Program-made: the position numbers and the translations under genes
In this document: positions 1 through 8,433 of the stretch, one piece after another
Layout of the letters: each line of letters opens with the position of its first letter
Position numbering within the stretch: the stretch's first letter is position 1
Notes under the pieces: model-generated
The model's database searches: none
Seen by the model: only the letters and a program-made list of their open reading frames with translations
Told to the model about the DNA's origin: nothing
From: Catellatospora bangladeshensis
Lineage (GTDB): Bacteria > Actinomycetota > Actinomycetes > Mycobacteriales > Micromonosporaceae
Length of the DNA: 64,000 bases
Direction: 5' to 3'
Assembly (NCBI RefSeq): GCF_016862575.1
Contig: NZ_BONF01000031.1
Span: forward strand, 1-64,000

Positions 1-87
1 CCGGGCATATCCCTAACACTTCGCGCAAGATCGACGCAGGTCGGGGGCCGCGCCCGGTGCCACGCCGCCGTCGTGTCCGGCGGGGAG

Positions 88-139
88 CGGATCTAGAAGA
101 GTTGTTGTCGCCCCAGCGACAACAACTCTTCTAGATCCG
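88..139. terminator. Perfect 23-bp hairpin downstream of the beta-helix gene
   Basis: Arms at 88-110 and 117-139 are exactly complementary over 23 bp around a 6-nt loop (CCCCAG). It lies 8 bp beyond the stop codon of the leftward beta-helix gene, so termination is the simplest role. There is no T-run, and such a long perfect stem could equally be one copy of a dispersed palindrome. Bases 1-87 hold no gene that I can support. Confidence 0.6.
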
Positions 140-147
140 GAAGCACG

Positions 148-2220
148 TCACGCCGCGGCGGGCTCCGGCGCGGCGGGAGCGGCCGGATCCGTGGCCGGGT
201 CGACAGCGGTGGCGGTACGCGGGGCGGCGAGCACCGCGCCGAGCGCCCACGGGATCCAGACGATCTCCATCAGCACCCGCAGCAGGGCGGGGGAGACCGG
301 CAGGTACGGGATCATCAGCAGCCCGTGGTCCACCGCGCCGAGCAGCGCGAACACCGCCACGAGCAGCGTCATCACGCCCAGCTTGCGGGCCGGTGTGGCG
401 CGCAGGGCCAGGCCAAGCAGCGCGAAGCCCGCGCCGTAGAGCGCCAGGCCGATCGGGTGCAGCACACTGCCCATCTCGATCGTGCCGAACACGCCGACGA
501 CCAGGCCGCCGACGGCCAGCAGCAGGCCCACCAGCCCCCGCTTCGAAGCGCGCAGGCGGCGGTAGTACAGCCCGATGGCGAGCAGGCCGAGCACCACCGC
601 GCCGCCGAAGGCCCACTTGACCTCGATGCGCTCCAGGCCGTGCGCGGCGTACGCGCCGTACCAGTCGCAGTCCGACGGCAGGTGCTGCCGCCCGCCGTCG
701 TACCCGGCGCAGGCGTACATCTTCAGCGTCCCGGCGGGCTCGCCGAGGTAGCGGTGGGTGCCCGGGGCGGGCAGCTCGTCGTCGCCGCAGGCGGGCACGG
801 TACGGATGTTCGTGCCGGACATGTCCGTCCAGCAGCTGCCGACGCCCTGCCCGTCCCACCAGAAGTTGATGCCGTTCGGCTTCGCCTCGCCCTTCTCGCT
901 GACCCCCATCACGTTGTCGATGTACCGGTTGTGGTGCGAGGTGTCGAACTGCTGCGCGAACTCGGTGTCGTTACGCACGAAGCCCGGCACGAAGCTGGTC
1001 ACGAACCCGGAGTACCGGTTGCCGTAGATGTGGTTGTCCCGCCAGATGTTGTAGTTGCCGCCGGGGTTGACCACGCCCGCGCCGACCGGCAGCCCGACCG
1101 CCGGGCACACCACGCCCTGCTCGTACCCGCGCTGCTCGAACGGCTTCTTGCAGGTCCCGTCGACGATGTGCTTGTAGTAGTCGACGTTGTTGTTCGCGAT
1201 GATGTTGCGCTCGAACTTCGAGTGGTTCTGCGGCATGCCGGGGTGGTCGGGGAACGCGCTGTCCGTCGCGATACCCGCCGTGTTCTCGGTGAACACGCTG
1301 TCGTGCACCCACACCGAGTCGCCGGCCGTGCCGGAGTAGCCCAGCGTGTTGTGGTGGCCGTAGCAGCGCTGGATCTCGACGGCGTAGCGCGGCACGTCGT
1401 GCCCGCGGTCCTTGTTGATGTTCGACGCGGCGCCGGGGTAGAAGGCGGAGTCGCCGTTGCCGTAGCCCTCGCAGTCGGTGTAGAGGCCGTGGTCGACCGC
1501 GAAGGTGAGGAAGGCGTACTCGTCGTTCCAGCGGCCGATGGTCCGGTCGAGCACGAAGCCGTCGGTCTCCATCACGTAGAAGGCGTTGAACTGCGCCCGC
1601 TGCGCGGACATGTTGCGGAAGTACACACCGTCGGCGTTGTCCGCCCGGATCGCGTTGAGCTTCTTGTACTGCGCGTCCACGAGCACGTCCATCGGGCTCG
1701 CGCCGGTGCCCTCCAGCTGCAGGTTCTTCTTGCCCAGGATGGCGATCAGGTTGGCCAGGTGCGGGCAGGCGAGCTGCTGGTCCCAGGTGAGCACGGGGTA
1801 GCCGTAGATCTTGCCGCGCACCGCGCCGTTCTCCATGGCCGCGCACTCGGGGCTGGCCGGGGCGATGCTCGGCTCCTCCAGGTACACCCCCGGCAGGATC
1901 TTGATGATGGTGCCCGGGAGGTGCGCGGCGTCCACCGCCTGCTGGATGTGGCGGTAGCCGCCCTGCTGGCACTGCTGCCACAGCTGCTCGTTGGCCGCCT
2001 TGAGGTCCGCCGGGAAGCCCGCGACGCGGGTGGCGAAGTCGGCCGGGTCGCTCTTGCAGACCAGCAGCGTGGGGCCGGTGGTCCGGTAGACCGGGACGCT
2101 GCCGGTGCCCTCCAGCTCGCGGGTGGGTCGTTCCTCGTGGGCCGAGGCGGTGGCGGCGGGGCCGAGTATGGCGATCGCCGCCACGGCCACGATGCCGAGC
2201 AAGCGGGTGTATGCCTTCAT
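148..2220 (-). CDS. Secreted parallel beta-helix protein with C-terminal membrane domain
   Basis: 690 residues. The start is the ATG at 2220, because it opens a clean signal peptide (residues 1-27, ending in ASA before HEE). An ATG at 2325 would place 35 non-signal residues in front. Residues about 30-560 read as right-handed beta-helix material: short repeating turns, many Asn/Asp/Gly, and phrases such as GVYFRNMSAQ and NNNVDYYKH. No catalytic family motif is recognisable. The last ~130 residues contain four to five hydrophobic segments separated by short basic loops and end in an Ala/Pro-rich tail. This gives an exported beta-helix domain tethered to a multi-pass membrane domain. The gene is divergent from the sugar operon at 2480 and shares a promoter motif with it. 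Carbohydrate binding or cleavage is an inference from fold and neighbours. Confidence 0.85.
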   Translation of the reverse strand: MKAYTRLLGIVAVAAIAILGPAATASAHEERPTRELEGTGSVPVYRTTGPTLLVCKSDPADFATRVAGFPADLKAANEQLWQQCQQGGYRHIQQAVDAAHLPGTIIKILPGVYLEEPSIAPASPECAAMENGAVRGKIYGYPVLTWDQQLACPHLANLIAILGKKNLQLEGTGASPMDVLVDAQYKKLNAIRADNADGVYFRNMSAQRAQFNAFYVMETDGFVLDRTIGRWNDEYAFLTFAVDHGLYTDCEGYGNGDSAFYPGAASNINKDRGHDVPRYAVEIQRCYGHHNTLGYSGTAGDSVWVHDSVFTENTAGIATDSAFPDHPGMPQNHSKFERNIIANNNVDYYKHIVDGTCKKPFEQRGYEQGVVCPAVGLPVGAGVVNPGGNYNIWRDNHIYGNRYSGFVTSFVPGFVRNDTEFAQQFDTSHHNRYIDNVMGVSEKGEAKPNGINFWWDGQGVGSCWTDMSGTNIRTVPACGDDELPAPGTHRYLGEPAGTLKMYACAGYDGGRQHLPSDCDWYGAYAAHGLERIEVKWAFGGAVVLGLLAIGLYYRRLRASKRGLVGLLLAVGGLVVGVFGTIEMGSVLHPIGLALYGAGFALLGLALRATPARKLGVMTLLVAVFALLGAVDHGLLMIPYLPVSPALLRVLMEIVWIPWALGAVLAAPRTATAVDPATDPAAPAAPEPAAA

Positions 2221-2230
2221 GGCGGCGCAG

Positions 2231-2247
2231 CCTAGAGAATCTTTCAC
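2231..2247 (-). promoter_or_regulatory. Shared promoter motif, leftward copy
   Basis: Read leftward this is GTGAAAGATTCTCTAGG. The -10-like TAGGCT (2234-2229) ends 8 nt before the ATG at 2220, so the beta-helix mRNA may have almost no leader. The rightward copy at 2422-2438 matches at 15 of 17 positions. Confidence 0.5.
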
Positions 2248-2280
2248 ATTCTTGCCAGACCCCGCGCCGCCACCCCGCAA

Positions 2281-2358
2281 GGTCATCCGATTTGCCTGGC
2301 ACCTGGGCGAATCATGGTCGCGCATTCGCGCACGTGCCTGGCAAGTCGGGCGATCATC
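2281..2358. repeat. Dispersed imperfect palindrome, GACTTGCCTGGCA family, copy 1
   Basis: Inverted arms built around TTGCCTGGCA and TGCCTGGCAAGTCGG flank CGCGCATTCGCGCA. The same element, with compensating differences, recurs at 23706-23786. It lies between the two divergent promoters at the left of the window. Confidence 0.65.
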
Positions 2359-2421
2359 GCGGGTGGGCGGGCGATCATCGCGGACCGTGTCAGCTGTCCG
2401 GGTGGGGTGTCTGGTGGAAAC

Positions 2422-2438
2422 GTGAAAAGTTCTCTAGG
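2422..2438 (+). promoter_or_regulatory. Shared promoter motif, rightward copy
   Basis: GTGAAAAGTTCTCTAGG, followed by T, gives a TAGGGT -10 hexamer at 2435-2440 upstream of the MFS operon. The leader of about 33 nt carries a GAGGGG ribosome site before the ATG at 2480. Its near-identity to the divergent copy suggests the same sigma factor or operator controls both directions. Confidence 0.5.
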
Positions 2439-2479
2439 GTCCACGCGACGGGACTCACATCGCGCTGAGGGGCACCCCC

Positions 2480-3769
2480 ATGACCGAACCGGCCACGCTC
2501 GCCGCGAGCGACACCGCCACGCCCGCGCCCGCGCCGTTCGCCGAGCCGGTCCGGCCCGTGACGGGGCGCTGGATCAGCCTGTTCGCGGTGGCCTGGCTGG
2601 GCGTGTGGATGGCGCAGCTGACCCCGGTGCAGCTGCTGCTGCCGATCCAGGTTGAGGCGCAGCTGAAGGCCACCGACTGGGTGGACAACGTGGTGGCGTT
2701 CGGCGTGGTGTCGGGCATCGCGGGCGTCTTCGCGCTGATCGCGTACCCGCTGACCGGCGCGCTGTCCGACCGCACCGCGTCCCGGCTGGGCCGCCGCCGC
2801 CCGTGGATCATCGGCGGGGCGCTGCTGTTCGCGGCGTCGCTGGTGGTGCTCGGGGCGCAGGAGGACATCGTCGGCATCGGCGTGTGGTGGACGCTCACGC
2901 TGATCGGGTTCTGCGTGCTCACCGCCGCGCTCACGGCGACCATCTCGGACCAGGTGCCGGTGGGCCAGCGCGGTTACGTCTCCGGCTGGATCTCCGCGCC
3001 GCAGGCCATCGGCACCATCCTCGGCATCGTGCTGGTCACCGCGCTGGCGCTGAGCCAGTTCATCGGGTATGCCCTGATGGCCGCGCTGCTGATCGTGCTG
3101 GTGCTGCCGTTCGTGTTCGGCGTACGCGACGAGGTGCTGCCGCGGGCCGACCGGCCGCCGTTCAGCCTGCGGGCGCTCGCGTCCGGGTTCTGGATCAGCC
3201 CGCGCCGCTTCCCCGACTTCGGCTGGACGCTGCTCAGCCGGATCCTGGTCAACGTCGGCAACGCGCTGGGGACCACGCTGCTGCTGTACTTCCTGATGTA
3301 CCAGGTGAAGGTGGAGAACGCCGAGGACACCCTGCTCGTCCTCACCCTGATCTACATGCTGTTCGTGGTGCTGGCGTCGCTGTTCCTGGGCCGGCTGTCC
3401 GACCGGATCGGCCGCCGCAAGGTGTTCGTGCTGGTGTCGTCGGCGCTGCAGGGCACCGCCGCGCTGCTGCTGGCGTTCTGGCCGACGCTGCCGGTGGCCA
3501 CGGTCGGCGCGGGCCTGCTGGGCCTGGGCTACGGCTGCTTCCTGTCGGTCGACCAGGCGCTGGCCACCCAGGTGCTGCCGGACCCGGCCTCGCGCGGCAA
3601 GGACCTGGGCATCATGAACATCGCCACGGCCGTACCGCAGGCGCTGGCGCCGCTGCTGGGGGCGTACATCGTGGCGGATATGGGCGGCTTCGGCGCGCTC
3701 TACGTGGCGGCGGGCATCACCTCGGTGGTCGGTGCGCTCGTTGTGCTGCCGGTGAAGGGGGTGCGCTGA
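2480..3769 (+). CDS. MFS transporter, probable sugar or sugar-derivative carrier
   Basis: 429 residues with the twelve hydrophobic segments expected of a major facilitator. The signature loop after TM2 is at residues 93-107 (GALSDRTASRLGRRR), and the second-half copy LGRLSDRIGRRK is near residues 305-316. The N-terminal ~28 residues are Ala/Pro-rich and probably cytoplasmic. It is the first gene of a tight four-gene operon and its stop overlaps the next ATG (TGATG at 3767-3771). Substrate is not visible in the sequence. The oxidase and GH1 glucosidase downstream suggest a glycoside, sugar or sugar acid. Confidence 0.9.
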   Translation: MTEPATLAASDTATPAPAPFAEPVRPVTGRWISLFAVAWLGVWMAQLTPVQLLLPIQVEAQLKATDWVDNVVAFGVVSGIAGVFALIAYPLTGALSDRTASRLGRRRPWIIGGALLFAASLVVLGAQEDIVGIGVWWTLTLIGFCVLTAALTATISDQVPVGQRGYVSGWISAPQAIGTILGIVLVTALALSQFIGYALMAALLIVLVLPFVFGVRDEVLPRADRPPFSLRALASGFWISPRRFPDFGWTLLSRILVNVGNALGTTLLLYFLMYQVKVENAEDTLLVLTLIYMLFVVLASLFLGRLSDRIGRRKVFVLVSSALQGTAALLLAFWPTLPVATVGAGLLGLGYGCFLSVDQALATQVLPDPASRGKDLGIMNIATAVPQALAPLLGAYIVADMGGFGALYVAAGITSVVGALVVLPVKGVR

Positions 3770-5004
3770 TGGATCTGAAGCTGCACGAGGCGACGACGGC
3801 CCGGCCCTGGGCCGACCCGGCGAAGTACTGGCCGGCCATGGACGCGGCCACGGCCGCGCTGGACCCGGTGTTCGGCGTGCTCAACCTGGCCGCGCTGTCG
3901 CACAACGCACACGACCTGGCCCGCCGCGCGAACGGCGTGCCGATCCGGGTGGCCAGCAAGTCGGTGCGGGTGCGCGCGGTGCTCGACGCGGTGCTGGCGC
4001 TGCCCGGCTACCACGGCGTGCTGGCGTACACGCTGGCCGAGGCGCTGTGGCTGGCCGAGACGATCGACGACGTGGTGGTCGGCTATCCGAGCGCCGACCG
4101 GGCCGCCATCGCGCGGCTGGCCGCCTCGCCCGAGCTGGCCGCCCGGGTCACCCTCATGATCGATTCGGTGGACCACCTGGACCTGGTGGACTCCGTCGTC
4201 GCGCCGGACGCGCGCGAGCCGGTCCGGGTCGCCATCGAGCTGGACTCGTCGTACCGCTCGCGGCTGCTGGGCCACATCGGCGTGTGGCGCTCCCCGGTGC
4301 ACCGGGCCGAGCAGGCCCGCGCGCTGGCCGAGGCGGTCGTCGCCCGGCGCGGCTTCCGGCTGGTCGGCATGATGGGGTACGAGGCGCAGATCGCGGGACT
4401 GGGCAACGCCCCGCAGGGCAGCCCGGTGCGCGGCGCGCTGGTGCGCGCGATCCAGCGATCGTCCATGGCCGAGCTGCGCGAGCGTCGCGCGGCGGCCGTC
4501 GCGGCGGTGTCTGAGCTGGCGCCGCTGGAGTTCGTCAACGGCGGCGGCACCGGCAGCCTGGAGGCGACCGGCACGGACGGCTCGGTCACCGAGATCGCGG
4601 CCGGTTCGGGGCTGTTCGGCCCGCACCTGTTCGACAACTACGCCCACTTCACCCCGGCGCCCGCGGCCGCGTTCGCGCTGCCCGTGGTACGCCGTCCCGC
4701 CCCGGACCGGGTGACCCTGCTCGGCGGCGGCTGGATCGCCTCCGGCCCGCCCGGCGCGGACCGGCTGCCCCGCATCGTGTGGCCGCAGGGGCTGCGCATG
4801 GTGCCCCGGGAGATGGCCGGCGAGGTGCAGACGCCGGTGGTCGGCAGGGCGGCGGCGGGGCTGCGCCTGGGCGACCGGGTGTGGCTGCGGCACACCAAGG
4901 CGGGCGAGCTGTCCGAGCACCTGGACGAGCTGCATGTGATCGATCAAGACGCGGTGGCGGGCGCGGTGGCCACGTACCGTGGTGAAGGAAAGGCTTTCCT
5001 GTGA
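3769..5004 (+). CDS. PLP-dependent amino acid deaminase/aldolase (alanine racemase-like fold type III)
   Basis: 411 residues. The ATG at 3769 overlaps the MFS stop and gives a protein of normal family length. The N-terminal alanine-racemase-type barrel has the expected PLP lysine at K64 in IRVASKSVR, and the C-terminal part ends in the DSD1-like beta domain (HTKAGELSEHLDELHV). Family members are D-threonine aldolase or D-amino-acid deaminase-like enzymes, and exact substrate cannot be read from sequence. It is second in the operon, translationally coupled on both sides, so it probably acts on a compound imported or released by the neighbouring products. Confidence 0.85.
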   Translation: MDLKLHEATTARPWADPAKYWPAMDAATAALDPVFGVLNLAALSHNAHDLARRANGVPIRVASKSVRVRAVLDAVLALPGYHGVLAYTLAEALWLAETIDDVVVGYPSADRAAIARLAASPELAARVTLMIDSVDHLDLVDSVVAPDAREPVRVAIELDSSYRSRLLGHIGVWRSPVHRAEQARALAEAVVARRGFRLVGMMGYEAQIAGLGNAPQGSPVRGALVRAIQRSSMAELRERRAAAVAAVSELAPLEFVNGGGTGSLEATGTDGSVTEIAAGSGLFGPHLFDNYAHFTPAPAAAFALPVVRRPAPDRVTLLGGGWIASGPPGADRLPRIVWPQGLRMVPREMAGEVQTPVVGRAAAGLRLGDRVWLRHTKAGELSEHLDELHVIDQDAVAGAVATYRGEGKAFL

Positions 5005-6308
5005 GCAGTGCTGTGTGGCGGAACTGGAGCCGCATCGAGAGCGTGACCCCGGCGCGGGTCGCGTATCCGTCCAGTCCGGACGAGGTGGTGCAGGCGATCG
5101 CCGCCGCGCGCGCCGACGGGCTGCGGGTCAAGCCGATCGGGGCCGGGCACAGCTTCACCGGCATCGCCGTCGCCCCCGGCGTGCAGCTCGACCTGCGCAA
5201 CCTGCAGGGCGTGCTGGCCGTGGACACCGAGCGGCAGCAGGTCAAGCTGGCCGCCGGCACCCACCTCTACCGCCTGCCCGAGCTGCTCAAGCCGTACGGG
5301 CTGGCGCTGCAGAACATGGGCGACATCGACGCGCAGACCATCGCGGGCGCGACCTCGACCGGCACGCACGGCACCGGGCACGCGTTCGGCGGCCTGGCCA
5401 CGCAGATCGTCGCGGTGACCCTGGCCACCGCCGACGGCGCGCTGCTGGAGATCTCGGAGACCGGCAACCCGGAGCTGCTCGGCGCGGCCCGGCTGGGCCT
5501 GGGCGCGCTGGGCGTGCTGGTCGACATCACGGTGCAGTGCGTGCCCGCGTTCAAGCTGCAAGCGGTGGAGAAGCCGGAGCCGCTGGCCGAGGTGCTGGCG
5601 CAGTGGGAGCAGCGGGCGCTGGGAGCCGACCACTTCGAGTTCTACTGGTTCCCGCATACGAAGACCGCGCTGACCAAGACAAACACCCGGCTGCCGATGG
5701 ACGCGCCCAGTAAGCCGCTGGGTGGCTTCCAGCGCTGGCTCGACGACGACCTGATGTCGAACACGGCCTTCAACTGGGTCTGCAACCTCGGCAAGGCCGC
5801 GCCCGCGCTGACCCCGCCGATCAACCGGCTGGCCCAGCGGCTCACCAACAACCGCGAGTTCACCGACGTCTCCACCTCCGTCTTCACCACCAAGCGCGAG
5901 GTCCGCTTCCGGGAGATGGAGTACGCCCTGCCGCGCGAGGAGGTGCCCGACGTGCTCCGCGCCATCGACCGCATGATCGAGCAGAACGGCTGGCGCATCT
6001 CGTTCCCGGTCGAAGTGCGGGTCGCCGCGCCGGACGACATCTGGCTGTCCACCGCGCACGGCCGGGAGAGCGGGTACATCGCGATCCACCGGTTCTTCAA
6101 GGAGGACCCGCACACCTACTTCCGCCTGGCCGAGCAGATCTTCCGGGCGCACGGCGGCCGGCCGCACTGGGGCAAGATGCACTACCAGGACGCGAGCACG
6201 CTGGCCGGGTCGTACCCGCGCTTCGGCGACTTCCTCGCGGTGCGCGACAAGCTCGACCCCGAGCGCGTGTTCGGCAACGACTACCTGGACCGGGTGCTGG
6301 GCAAGTGA
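5001..6308 (+). CDS. FAD-linked lactone/alditol oxidase (D-arabinono-1,4-lactone oxidase family)
   Basis: 435 residues, GTG start overlapping the previous stop by 4 nt. The N-terminal PCMH FAD domain has GAGHSFT at residues 47-53, where the His of GHS carries covalent FAD in characterised relatives, and a Gly/Thr-rich stretch ATSTGTHGTGHAFGG. The C-terminal ALO domain ends with the family signature HWGK at residues 389-392. Family enzymes oxidise aldonolactones or alditols with O2, forming hydrogen peroxide. It is the third gene of the operon and fits with sugar-acid metabolism. No signal peptide is present, so it is cytoplasmic. Confidence 0.9.
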   Translation: MSSAVWRNWSRIESVTPARVAYPSSPDEVVQAIAAARADGLRVKPIGAGHSFTGIAVAPGVQLDLRNLQGVLAVDTERQQVKLAAGTHLYRLPELLKPYGLALQNMGDIDAQTIAGATSTGTHGTGHAFGGLATQIVAVTLATADGALLEISETGNPELLGAARLGLGALGVLVDITVQCVPAFKLQAVEKPEPLAEVLAQWEQRALGADHFEFYWFPHTKTALTKTNTRLPMDAPSKPLGGFQRWLDDDLMSNTAFNWVCNLGKAAPALTPPINRLAQRLTNNREFTDVSTSVFTTKREVRFREMEYALPREEVPDVLRAIDRMIEQNGWRISFPVEVRVAAPDDIWLSTAHGRESGYIAIHRFFKEDPHTYFRLAEQIFRAHGGRPHWGKMHYQDASTLAGSYPRFGDFLAVRDKLDPERVFGNDYLDRVLGK

Positions 6309-7678
6309 TCCCGAAGGACTTCCAGGTCGGGGTCGCCACGGCGGCGTACCAGATCGAGGGCGCCGTCACCGAGGGCGGCCGCGGGGTGTCGGTATGGGAC
6401 ACCTTCTGCGCGACCCCCGGCAACGTCCTGAACGGTGACACCGGGGCGGTCGCCTGCGACCACTACCACCGCTACGAGCAGGACCTTGATCTGGTACGCG
6501 AACTCGGCGCCGACGCGTACCGCTTCTCCATCGCGTGGCCGCGCATCCAGCCGGACGGCACGGGACCGGCGAACCCGGACGGTCTGGCCTTCTACGACCG
6601 GCTCGTCGACGCCATGCTGGCGCGTGGCGTCGAGCCGGTGGCCACCCTGTTCCACTGGGACACCCCGCAGGCTCTGGAGGACGCGGGCGGCTGGCTCAAC
6701 CGGGACACCGCCGAGCGCTTCGCCGACTACGCCGCGCTGGTCGGAGCGCGGCTAGGCGACCGGGTCGGCAAGTGGATCACCATCAACGAGCCGCACTCGG
6801 TGACGCTGGCCGGTTACGCCACCGGCGCGCACGCCCCGGGCCGGGCGCTGCTGTTCGACGCGCTGCCCGTCGCGCACCACCAGCTGCTCGGCCACGGCCT
6901 GGCGGTGCGGGCGCTGCGCGCGGCCGGGGTCGCCGGGCAGCTCGGCATCACCAACGTGCACACGCCCGTCGTGCCGGCCTCGGACAAGCCGGAGGACCAG
7001 CTCGCGGCGGCCCTGTACGACCTCATCGCCAACCGGATCTTCGAGGACCCGGTGCTGCTGGGCCGCTACCCGCAGGCGCCGGAGCCGTTCGCGGACATGT
7101 TCGGCGTGCTCAGCGAGCTGCCCGCCGAGGACCTCCGGGTGATCTCGGCACCGCTGGACTTCTACGGCGTCAACTACTACTACCCGAGCCGGGTGGCATT
7201 GGCCGATCCGGAGACGGCCAGCGACCACACGCCCGAGGGCGACTTCGCTCGGGTCGGCGAGCTGCCGTTCGCCTTCGCCGAGATCGAGGGCGCGGCCCGG
7301 ACCGGGTTCGGCTGGCCGGTGTGCCCGGACGGGCTCGGCGACACCCTCGACGAGCTGTCCGAACGCTACGGTGACCGGCTGCCCCCGCTGTACGTCACCG
7401 AGGGCGGTGCGAGTTTCCCGGACGCGGTCGTCGCCGACGGCACGGTGCCGGACCCGGAGCGCGTGGCGTACCTGCGCGAGCACCTCGCGGTGGCGCTGTC
7501 GCGCCGCGCGGCAGGGCTGGACCTGCGCGGTTACTACGTCTGGAGCCTGCTCGACAACTTCGAGTGGGCCGCGGGCTACAGCCAGCGCTTCGGGCTGGTG
7601 CACGTGGACTACGCGACGCAACGGCGTACGCCCAAGGCGTCGTTCCACTGGCTGGCGGAGCTGCTCCGGCAGCGCTAG
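6305..7678 (+). CDS. GH1 beta-glucosidase
   Basis: 457 residues, typical for bacterial GH1, with a GTG start overlapping the oxidase stop (GTGA). The N-terminal signature FQVGVATAAYQIEGA is present. The acid/base glutamate is E162 in TINEPH and the nucleophile is E366 in YVTEGG. Most GH1 enzymes have TENG at the second site, and here Asn is replaced by Gly. The enzyme is intracellular because no signal peptide is seen. As the last gene of the operon it would hydrolyse an imported beta-glycoside. Its stop codon overlaps the stop of the convergent gene at 7675. Confidence 0.92.
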   Translation: MIPKDFQVGVATAAYQIEGAVTEGGRGVSVWDTFCATPGNVLNGDTGAVACDHYHRYEQDLDLVRELGADAYRFSIAWPRIQPDGTGPANPDGLAFYDRLVDAMLARGVEPVATLFHWDTPQALEDAGGWLNRDTAERFADYAALVGARLGDRVGKWITINEPHSVTLAGYATGAHAPGRALLFDALPVAHHQLLGHGLAVRALRAAGVAGQLGITNVHTPVVPASDKPEDQLAAALYDLIANRIFEDPVLLGRYPQAPEPFADMFGVLSELPAEDLRVISAPLDFYGVNYYYPSRVALADPETASDHTPEGDFARVGELPFAFAEIEGAARTGFGWPVCPDGLGDTLDELSERYGDRLPPLYVTEGGASFPDAVVADGTVPDPERVAYLREHLAVALSRRAAGLDLRGYYVWSLLDNFEWAAGYSQRFGLVHVDYATQRRTPKASFHWLAELLRQR

Positions 7679-8100
7679 TCCTCGGGCTTCTCCTGCTTGC
7701 GCAGCTCCTCCTCGCGGCGGCGCAGGTCCATCTCCCACTTGCTGAGCAGCTCGCGGTCGGCGGCCTGGGTCTCCTTGGCCTCCTTGGCGATCCGGCGCAG
7801 GAACTCCGGGTCGTCGTCGGGCGCGAGCGGCCGGCCGGGGCGCTGTGCCTCGGGGAAGCCGCTGCCCTGCCGCCATACGTTGCGGCGGGGCGCGGCGTCG
7901 GCCCGGCTGACGATGAACCAGGCGATGCCGCCGATCGGGGAGAAGAACAGGATGATGAGCACCCAGGCCCATCGGGGCAGCGTCCGCAGCCGGTCCTCCT
8001 CCGCGGACAGGCAGCTGACCAGCGCCGCGACGGTGATGAGGAGGCTGGCGAAGAAGAAGATCAATCCGAGTCGGCCCACGGCGTAGAGAGTAGACCTCAC
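7675..8100 (-). CDS. PLDc_N-domain membrane protein
   Basis: 141 residues from a GTG at 8100 that overlaps the stop of the upstream DUF202 gene by 4 nt. Two membrane segments are visible: residues about 7-27 (RLGLIFFFASLLITVAAL) and about 41-60, with the PLDc_N signature WVLIILFFSPIGGIAWFIV. The C-terminal ~80 residues are charged and helical (KEAKETQAADRELLSKWEM), probably a cytoplasmic coiled coil. The function of this small domain is unknown outside phospholipase D-type synthases, and no catalytic HKD motif is present. Confidence 0.8.
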   Translation of the reverse strand: MRSTLYAVGRLGLIFFFASLLITVAALVSCLSAEEDRLRTLPRWAWVLIILFFSPIGGIAWFIVSRADAAPRRNVWRQGSGFPEAQRPGRPLAPDDDPEFLRRIAKEAKETQAADRELLSKWEMDLRRREEELRKQEKPED

Positions 8101-8405
8101 GCCAGGATCAGTAATACCCCCAACAGCGCGACGGCGATGCACGAGACGGCCACCGCGGCCAGCAACCGGGCGACCCCGGCCGGGCGCGGCCTGGCCATCT
8201 CCTTGATCCGCCGGTGCGCCAGCGTCAGCATCGCCAGCCAGCACAGCAGGCCCAGCGCGAGCCCGACCGCACCCGCCGGGTCGAGGCCGCGCTCGAACGC
8301 CAGCCGGAACAGCAGCAGCGCGCAGGCGGTCGCGGCGAGCACGGTGCGCCGCCAGGCCAGCCGTGTCCGCTCCGGCTGCGCTCCCGGGTCCGCCGCGCCT
8401 CTCAC
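8097..8405 (-). CDS. DUF202 membrane protein (short form)
   Basis: 102 residues with a GTG start at 8405. The N-terminus PERTRLAWRRTVLAATACALL matches the DUF202 opening (RT.LAW.RT), followed by three hydrophobic segments. It lies 28 bp downstream of a second, longer DUF202 gene and overlaps the PLDc_N gene. DUF202 proteins often occur as such pairs. Their function is not established. Confidence 0.8.
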   Translation of the reverse strand: MRGAADPGAQPERTRLAWRRTVLAATACALLLFRLAFERGLDPAGAVGLALGLLCWLAMLTLAHRRIKEMARPRPAGVARLLAAVAVSCIAVALLGVLLILA

Positions 8406-8433
8406 CGCCCGCCGTCCGCCGGATGGGCGCCGT

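Noticed and set aside
325-2235. Open frame of 636 codons on the plus strand opposite the beta-helix gene
   Set aside because: Val/Ala/Arg-rich shadow composition, no ribosome site, and the minus strand has a clear signal peptide and domain structure.
2803-3768. Upstream extension of the PLP aldolase frame inside the MFS gene
   Set aside because: Out-of-frame Arg/Gly-rich translation of the transporter; the family start is at the ATG at 3769.
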